DNA of 64,000 bases. It comes from Psychrobacter glacincola (lineage in GTDB: Bacteria > Pseudomonadota > Gammaproteobacteria > Pseudomonadales > Moraxellaceae). The notes beneath the pieces are model-generated. The model did not search any database. It saw only the letters and a program-made list of their open reading frames with translations, and was not told the DNA's origin. Shown in pieces: positions 36,269 to 42,400 of this stretch; position 1 is the stretch's first letter; every line of letters starts with the position of its first letter. The DNA is taken from positions 329,743 to 393,742 of the forward strand of contig LIQB01000003.2 in assembly GCA_001411745.2 (NCBI GenBank), written 5' to 3'. A program made the translations under genes and the position numbers.

Positions 36269-36301
36269 AGCCCTTATGTTTCATAGCATAAGGGCTTTTT
36301 T
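36269..36301 (+). terminator. Intrinsic terminator between tRNA-Leu and the integrase
   Basis: Perfect 10-bp inverted repeat (36269-36278 with 36287-36296), core AGCCCTTATG, 8-nt loop and a T6 run. It ends tRNA-Leu transcription and isolates the integrase. Confidence 0.93.
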
Positions 36302-36303
36302 GT

Positions 36304-36329
36304 GTCTGTATGCGTCTGTACTTGTCTGT
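36304..36329 (+). repeat. Three GTCTGT repeats at exact 10-bp spacing
   Basis: GTCTGT occurs at 36304-36309, 36314-36319 and 36324-36329, one helical turn apart, between the likely attachment core and the integrase start. Helically phased short repeats in this position fit integrase arm-type or accessory-protein binding sites. Confidence 0.5.
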
Positions 36330-36345
36330 TGTAAACCGAGATTAT

Positions 36346-36406
36346 TAACAGTAAACTTGGCAGTAATTACCGTTTTTACTGTTTTGCTGACTGGGATTTA
36401 CTGTTA
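36346..36406 (+). repeat. Inverted and direct copies of TTTACTGTT upstream of int
   Basis: AACAGTAAA at 36347-36355 is the inverse of TTTACTGTT at 36375-36383 and 36397-36405. The two direct copies are 22 bp apart and the last touches the integrase ATG. They could be integrase arm sites or an operator by which Int or a phage regulator controls int. Confidence 0.5.
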
Positions 36407-37608
36407 TGGCTCGCATCACCAATCCGCTGACCAATACCGAGGTCGCCAAAGCCAAACCTAAAGATAAGCCATATCGATTATATGATGGTAACGGTCTTGT
36501 GCTGAATATTGCGAAGTCTGGTACCAAGACTTGGTATTATCAATACAGCCGCCCCTATACTGGCATTGCCGATATGTTCAAACTTGGTCGGTACCCTGCT
36601 TTATCGTTAGCTGATGCTCGCAAAAAACGGGCTGATTGTGATGTGCTGATAGAAAATAACATTGATCCAAAGACTGACAATCAAAATCAGATAGCAACCG
36701 AGCGCAACAAAATAGCGAATGACTTTAAATCGGTATTTGACGAATGGCTGAAAACTAAAAACTATTCAGAAACGACGCTGAGTAAAACAAAAACGGCAGT
36801 AAATGAGATAATCGCAATCATTGGCAATAAGCCAGTAAGTGAGATCACAACCGTTGATTGTATGGCGGTGCTAAAACCAATTGAAGCAGCTGGACATTTT
36901 ACCAAGCTGCAAAAGACACGTACTAAGATTAGCCAAGTCATGACTCATGCTATCGCTACTGGTCGTGCCACACAAAATCCAGCTTTGCACTTGCGCGGTG
37001 TTTTTGGCACTGGTGAAGTAAAACATGCGCCTGCGATATTAGATGAACGTCGACTAGGTGAGCTTGTGACCGCAATAGACAGCTATCACGGCAATTTTTC
37101 TACACGTAGAGCCTTACGCTTTGCAATCCTGACCTTTGCGCGTGTCGGTGAAGTACGTCACCTTAAATGGTCTGATTTAGACTTGGATAAAGGCGTTTGG
37201 ATTTACACACCCCCAAAGACTAAGAAAAGTACTGGTGTTGATATGGTGTCCCCACTATCGACGCAGACACTACAAGTCATCGATGAAATGCGTGAGTATG
37301 CGACTGGCGAATATGTTTTCCCGTCATCAATGTCAAAAAGCAGAGTCTTATCCGAGAATACACTTAATCAGGCTTTAAAGCGCATGGGTTTTGATGGTAG
37401 CGAGCAAACAAGCCAAGGCTTTAGAGCTGTTGCTAGAACACTACTCGAAGAACGTCTTGAGTTTGATTATGCGCTGATTGATATGCAACTGGCGCACAAG
37501 GTCGTTGATGGAAATGGTCGGGCGTATAACCGTTTGACTTGGCTAGAAAAAAGACGGGACATGATGCAAAAGTGGGCTGATTATTTGGATGGTTTGAAAT
37601 CTGATTAG
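36406..37608 (+). CDS. int: Prophage tyrosine integrase, P4 type
   Basis: Site-specific recombinase of 400 residues. N-terminal DUF4102/arm-binding domain (about 1-90: LTNTEVAKAKPKDKPYRLYD, LGRYPALSLADARKK), SAM-like core-binding domain (about 105-190), and catalytic domain with Arg246 (FARVGEVRHLKW), Lys region PKTKKSTG, GFRAVART with Arg340, His in QLAHKV and nucleophile Tyr374 (GRAYNR). The His usually found three residues before the second Arg (HGFR) is Gln337 here. Its position beside tRNA-Leu and orientation away from it fit integration there. The ribosome site is weak, so expression is probably low and regulated by the repeats upstream. Confidence 0.93.
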   Translation: MARITNPLTNTEVAKAKPKDKPYRLYDGNGLVLNIAKSGTKTWYYQYSRPYTGIADMFKLGRYPALSLADARKKRADCDVLIENNIDPKTDNQNQIATERNKIANDFKSVFDEWLKTKNYSETTLSKTKTAVNEIIAIIGNKPVSEITTVDCMAVLKPIEAAGHFTKLQKTRTKISQVMTHAIATGRATQNPALHLRGVFGTGEVKHAPAILDERRLGELVTAIDSYHGNFSTRRALRFAILTFARVGEVRHLKWSDLDLDKGVWIYTPPKTKKSTGVDMVSPLSTQTLQVIDEMREYATGEYVFPSSMSKSRVLSENTLNQALKRMGFDGSEQTSQGFRAVARTLLEERLEFDYALIDMQLAHKVVDGNGRAYNRLTWLEKRRDMMQKWADYLDGLKSD

Positions 37609-37696
37609 TGGTACCACCATCAATGTCGGTACCAAAACCTAGACACAAAAAATCTTTCTCTCAAAAATCTCTCACTTCTCTCAAATTTTGGGCAAA

Positions 37697-37727
37697 TAAA
37701 AAAGCCCACCAAATTAATGACGGGCTT
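37697..37727 (-). terminator. Terminator of the tRNA-like RNA and late operon
   Basis: On the minus strand AAGCCC (37722-37727) pairs with GGGCTT (37702-37707) and is followed by T6 (37698-37703). It begins three bases after the tRNA-like RNA. It marks the left end of minus-strand prophage transcription. Confidence 0.8.
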
Positions 37728-37730
37728 ATC

Positions 37731-37787
37731 GGTTATGGCAGGACTCGAACCTGCGACACAAGTATCTACCAACTGATATACATAACC
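37731..37787 (-). ncRNA. tRNA-like RNA lacking the anticodon arm
   Basis: Fifty-seven nt on the minus strand. The acceptor stem GGTTATG/CATAACC is 7 perfect bp; then U8-A9; D-stem TATC/GATA 4 bp with loop AGTTGGTA; then only 8 nt (CTTGTGTC); T-stem GCAGG/CCTGC 5 bp with loop TTCGAGT. The tertiary set of a normal tRNA is present: U8-A14, G15-C48, G18-G19 with T55-C56. The anticodon arm of about 17 nt is absent and no CCA is encoded (GATA follows). A perfect TATAAT ends 8 bp before the first G and an intrinsic terminator starts 3 bp after the acceptor stem. Alternatives are a decayed tRNA with a precise deletion, or a tRNA mimic such as an RNase P or elbow-binding decoy. Not a known family to me. 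Confidence 0.7.
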
Positions 37788-37795
37788 TAATAGCT

Positions 37796-37801
37796 ATTAT
37801 A
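37796..37801 (-). promoter_or_regulatory. -10 box of the tRNA-like RNA
   Basis: TATAAT on the minus strand within the small dyad TAGCT/AGCTA. The 12-mer GCTGCTATAATA is shared with the tRNA-Leu promoter at 36065-36076. No convincing -35 is seen. A start about 7 nt downstream would coincide with the 5' end of the tRNA-like RNA. Confidence 0.55.
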
Positions 37802-37825
37802 GCAGCTAAACGTGGCTAGATGCGG

Positions 37826-38461
37826 CTAAGCACCGAACAATTCACGCTCAGCAGCCCTACGCCTGATTAGTCCATTCAGTTTTACACCATTATCATAAAC
37901 CCATCGACCAAACTGCGCTGATGCACCGTCGTAGTCCTTGGCGTTTAGTAGTCGCAGCAATGTCGATTTACTCACTTGACCTTCGCCAAGATTGTAAATA
38001 AACGAGCATAGCGCATCAAACTGGCCTTGCGTCAGATCCACTTTGACCAAACGCTTGATAACAGGGTAAGTCATACGCGCCAAATCATCTTTAAGTAGTT
38101 GCTCGGCTTGTGCATGAGTAATGGTTAGCCCAGCATAGACTTTCATGCCACCAGCAGCTGACGTGTGACCATAGCCAATCGTCCATACCTTGCCAGTGTC
38201 TTGATATGCTTTTAATCGCAAGCCTTCGCTTAGCTTTAGATGCTCAATGCCTTTTTGTGACATAGCGCGATCTAGTGTATCTGCCTTGTCATCGATATAA
38301 TGGCCATTAATCGACCAACCTGTTAATGCTGCTACAAAAGATTGCAGCTCGTCAGCCTTAGCCACGCTCAAAACTTTCTTGGCACCATCAACTTGCATTT
38401 GTGATAATTGCTTGGGTTCTTGATTCTCTCGCACCCAATCGAAAAATTTACTGTCTTTCAT
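37826..38461 (-). CDS. Prophage endolysin, GH24 lysozyme
   Basis: Muramidase that degrades peptidoglycan at lysis, 211 residues. The T4-lysozyme catalytic triad spacing is exact: Glu79 (LSEGLRLKAYQD), Asp88 and Thr94 (WTIGYGHT), followed by CSFIYNLGEG and RRRAAERELF. An N-terminal extension of about 70 residues with no signal peptide is present, so export should need a holin. Ribosome site GGAG is 8 nt upstream, right after a terminator. Confidence 0.95.
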   Translation of the reverse strand: MKDSKFFDWVRENQEPKQLSQMQVDGAKKVLSVAKADELQSFVAALTGWSINGHYIDDKADTLDRAMSQKGIEHLKLSEGLRLKAYQDTGKVWTIGYGHTSAAGGMKVYAGLTITHAQAEQLLKDDLARMTYPVIKRLVKVDLTQGQFDALCSFIYNLGEGQVSKSTLLRLLNAKDYDGASAQFGRWVYDNGVKLNGLIRRRAAERELFGA

Positions 38462-38473
38462 TTATTTAGCTCC

Positions 38474-38496
38474 AAAAAAAGCCCCAATTAAGGGGC
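38474..38496 (-). terminator. Terminator directly before the endolysin ribosome site
   Basis: Minus strand GCCCC/GGGGC hairpin (38492-38496 with 38481-38485) followed by T7 and then GGAG. The loop contains the stop codon of the upstream membrane-protein gene. Confidence 0.85.
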
Positions 38497-38769
38497 GTGT
38501 TGTTTATTGCGCTTGTATCGATAAAGCATCGACTCTGCTATGTATAGGCAGTTTATTACCAGTAGCAGCACCCTAGCTATCGTATCGGACGTTGCTTTTG
38601 CTGCATCATATGGATAGTCGTAGTATGCAACTAGCGTCCAAACAACCAGCCATAAGCACATTTTGGTGACTCTGATAGGGCATTTAGTGTCTATCTTACG
38701 AGTAGACATGACAATAAAACATACAATCAGGCCAAGAAACGGCATGAGGTAACTAATAACATTAATCAT
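38488..38769 (-). CDS. Small membrane protein, putative holin or antiholin
   Basis: A 93-residue protein with about three hydrophobic segments (residues 3-20, 36-52, 66-82) and a basic C-terminus (YRYKRNKQHAP). Size, topology and position between another membrane protein and the endolysin fit a phage holin-type protein. No family motif was recognised. It overlaps the upstream gene by 8 bases, so the two are coupled. Confidence 0.72.
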   Translation of the reverse strand: MINVISYLMPFLGLIVCFIVMSTRKIDTKCPIRVTKMCLWLVVWTLVAYYDYPYDAAKATSDTIARVLLLVINCLYIAESMLYRYKRNKQHAP

Positions 38770-39364
38770 TTTCCACCTCCGCTACTTGTGCTGGCGGCTC
38801 TGAGTTTGCATCAATTTTATTATTGATACTTGGTACGACTATAAAAGACGCAATTATCGTTGTGATAAGTGCTGTCACGACTTTTGATGTGTGTTTTGCC
38901 AGTATGTCAGCTGCAACCTGAGCAGCCTTGATTGCATTGTTGACAATAAGATCGGTAATGGCTTGTTGCAAATCTTGGCGGTTAAGTATATTGATGATTA
39001 CCCGCAATAAGATCGTTCCGCATAGCCCTGATATAAAAGATGCTATCTGCATTAGCCCAACGCCTGCTGATGGGCTGATTGTCGGTATAACAACAAACGA
39101 TAGAATCAATCCAACCAAGACAGCGGTAAAAAAATTGCCTATCTTGCTGCCGCTGTCCTGCATATAGTCAATTCTGAGGGCAAAAAATGCGCCACAAAAA
39201 TTGAGCACAACCATTGATACCAGAAAAACCCAGTACGGCAAGTGTAGGCTTAAATATACGTGAGGCGTGTTTAGCTGCGCTCCTAGACTTGCTGCTGCCG
39301 CCAGCGTTCCTGAGCTTGATATAGCAAAGTATTTTAATGTGGCAATCGCCATATCTTGCTGCAT
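38762..39364 (-). CDS. Multi-span membrane protein, putative holin
   Basis: About 200 residues with hydrophobic segments near the N-terminus, 40-60, 78-98 and 105-130, and a single segment near 168-185 before an acidic tail. Located at the head of the lysis cassette. I start it at the ATG at 39362-39364, preceded by GAGGAGG; a GTG 33 bases upstream is also in frame but lies immediately against another ribosome site. It could be a holin or a lysis regulator; no family motif is certain. Confidence 0.7.
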   Translation of the reverse strand: MQQDMAIATLKYFAISSSGTLAAAASLGAQLNTPHVYLSLHLPYWVFLVSMVVLNFCGAFFALRIDYMQDSGSKIGNFFTAVLVGLILSFVVIPTISPSAGVGLMQIASFISGLCGTILLRVIINILNRQDLQQAITDLIVNNAIKAAQVAADILAKHTSKVVTALITTIIASFIVVPSINNKIDANSEPPAQVAEVEND

Positions 39365-39390
39365 ACGCCCTCCTCGATGCTTATTTGCAT
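39334..39390 (-). CDS. Possible 18-codon upstream ORF overlapping the holin-like gene
   Basis: ATG at 39388-39390 follows GAGGAG with 6-nt spacing and encodes MQISIEEGVCSKIWRLPH before TAA. It overlaps the start of the holin-like gene in another frame, and the second ribosome site lies inside it. It may set translation of the lysis gene. It could also be chance. Confidence 0.4.
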   Translation of the reverse strand: MQISIEEGVCSKIWRLPH

Positions 39391-39414
39391 CCGTCACTCC
39401 TCAAATTTTTGATA

Positions 39415-39438
39415 TAAAAAAACCACTCGAGTGAGTGG
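39415..39438 (-). terminator. Terminator after the tape measure gene
   Basis: CCACTC (minus strand, from 39438) pairs with GAGTGG (to 39423) around a 4-nt loop, then T7. It abuts the tape measure stop and is followed by the lysis cassette leader. Confidence 0.82.
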
Positions 39439-42400
39439 CTAGTAACCTGCGATTGCTTTACTGTCTTGTAACTGTTGTAGCAGCGCCATTAATGCGTTTT
39501 CTTGATTCTCTGGCATAGTCATCGTTGCCGAAGCACCGCCGAGTTTAAAATTAACATCAATGGTCTTTGTTGCGCCGCCTTTGCTTGTATCAAAGTTTGG
39601 TGTCTTACTAAGATTGGCGATAGCATCAAGCGCGGATTGCGGTAACACGGTCTGTTGTTGAGCGGCTAGCATTTTTTTTACTTGGTCTGGCGTACCGAGG
39701 TAGTCAAATAAATAACCTCCTTTTTTATCCAGCATAGTATCTTGCATTGCTTTGCCAATCTTAGCGCCATTATTATCCATTTCATTGCTAAGTCTATTCA
39801 AAGCGTCATACATGGATTGCATACTACGAGGTATTTCATCTCTATCGAGCATACCTTTGTCTGCCGCAGACAAGTCCTTGCTAGCCTCTTTTATAGACTC
39901 CCATTGCTTTTGATAAGCTTTTACCGACATCTCGTATAGATGCTCATTATATTCGGCCATCTTTTTCTGACGCTCGTAGTCGCTAGTTTCCACTCCTCCT
40001 CTTTCGGATTTTTCACGGCTTGAGCTGTCATCGCTTTTATTCAGCTTGCTTTCGTACTTACTACGCCTTGCCTCGTCGGCTCTCGCTTTCTCTGCAATTT
40101 CAAGTAAATAAACAGAAGCTGTCTTAAATTTAGCTAAGTCAGCCGTAGTCATAACCTGACCCGCTTTAAAACCTTGCAAGTCGCCAAAGTCCAAAGCGCC
40201 GCTATCCTTACCGGCTTTCGCGTATAACTTACGCGCTTCCTCGGCTGCTCGCTCTGCACTCAGTCCCGCCGATTTTAAAAAGTTTTCAACGCCTGTTTTT
40301 GATCCAAACTGATTGCCCTCTGCTGGCGCTTTCTCGGTGCCGTAAATCCGTAAGTTTTTAAGCGCCTCATCACCACCAGCTACCGCTTGCGCTTCTTTGA
40401 CTGCTTTAATCTTGGCTTGCAACTTATCGTAAGCGGATGATGCCTCGTTTGCAGCGCGTACCATGGCATTACCAGCACTGCCTGAGCTGCTAGATATACC
40501 ATCGTAAGCTGTGCGGATTTTGTTGACTGACGTTGTTACTTTGTCGTTTGCCGCCTTAGTCTGACCCATTTTTTCAAATGTGACACGACCCTGTTCATCG
40601 ACGGCAATCGTTACACCGCGCTCAGCTGCCATACGCTTACTGACAGCATCAATGACGCCACCATTGGCTGCAATGTTAGCCTTCGCTGTCTTTTCAAATG
40701 ACTCTTCTAGCTGCTGAGCTGTAGCCTGACCATCTTTCTTAACGATGTTATAAGCATCGGTGTAAGCACCTGCATCTTTAGCCAACTCCTCACGAGTCTT
40801 TAAACCAAGAAGCCCATAAGCCTCAGTTACGCCATTGATACCATCTTTAAGTATGTCTGCCCGATTTTTAACACCATCAAGACCATCAGCAAGCTCTTTA
40901 CCAGTGATCTTGCCTTCCTTGTAAAGCTCGTTCCACTTAACAATCAGGGCTTCAATTTCAACCGTATTACTGGCCTTATCGGACATTGCTGTCAATGAGT
41001 CGACGAGTGCACCACCTGCGTCATAACCTGCATTAGTTAAGTCGTCAAAGCCATCAATCAGCTCATCAAGACTAGCGCTTGATTTTAGAAACTCTTTAGA
41101 TAAGCCGATACCAACTGCACCTGCCAATTCGTCAATCTGTTCTTTGCTGCGCGTACTTGCAACAGTAGATTTATCGAGCTGCGTGACTAATATACCGCCT
41201 GTTTCGGTTGCTTGTACTGCCAAACCTTCAAGAGAGGCTGTTCGTTGTAGTTCGGCAGTAACAATGCCATTAGTTTTCTTTATCTCCTCGGCTGCGTATT
41301 TAGCAAAAATTTCGATGTTTTGCTGTAGTTGCTTGTCAATATTTTCATACTGAGTTTTTGCGATATTGGCACCAAACTCTAACTGCCTGCCTGTCGCTAA
41401 ACCCTGATTTCCCATTGCTTGAAGTGACAGCAAAATATCGTCAACAGCGCCTTTAGTATTAGCCTTATGTATGGCTTCTGATAATGACAGCTCAATACTT
41501 TTACCACTTTCTTTAGCCTTTAAGGCAACCTCTGCAAAGCTCTCACCAACACCTAGATAGCCCTCCTGTATTTTCTTTGCAGAAACAATGGCAACTTCGC
41601 CCTCTTTATTAATCTCCGCTTGCAACCCTTTGCTAGCTAAAAGCAATCGGTCGCTATCGCTAAGGATCATGTCGTTAGCTTTGATTCTATCGCTAACCAT
41701 TTTGACAAGCTGACCTTCAATTTGCTCGGCTGTGGCGTTGCCGTCCGAAATCATCTTGTCATAGGTTTTTTCTGATTCAACCGCTATTTCAGCAAAGCGT
41801 TCTTTTGCTGTTTTGGCAGCATTGGTAATGGCTTGCGCCCCCGATGACTCCCAATTTAAAACATCCTGCTCAGCACTATTCCACGTCTCCTTTGACTTTG
41901 TTTGTAGCTCATTAGCCGTCTCTTTAAAACTGTCAGAGATACCGCCAAAAGTTAGGCTTGCGGCAATGTTTGCCAAGTCCGACATAGCGCCATACAGGCT
42001 AGCAACGACAAATCCAGCTGCAACTCCGATTGCGCTAAAACCATCCTTAATAAAGCCTATAAAAATATTCAAACCATGAAGTGCTGCAGTTATTAGTCCG
42101 ACTTGCTCAGCCGCATCAGCAGAACCGCCAGCTATCGTGCTCACTAGGTTACCAAAAGTGTCGTAAACACCCTTAATGCCCTTGGCGAGCTCAACAACCA
42201 CTCCGACGGTATTCTGGAAAGCGCCTGTTAATGCAGCGATAAAACTAGGGTCTAAATCTTCAAGGTTATCGCCAATATAGCTGATCGCCTCCGCAAGCTT
42301 GGATGTTTGATTGAGAGAACCGTCAATCTCACCAACGAAGTTAAATATTTGATTTTTAACCACCTGCAAAGAGTTGCCAACCGTGGTTGGTAACGTGCCA

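Noticed and set aside
37608..37790. 60-codon plus-strand frame overlapping the tRNA-like element
   Set aside because: It is the antisense translation of a tRNA-like sequence, no ribosome site, and ends in the region of the stem structures.
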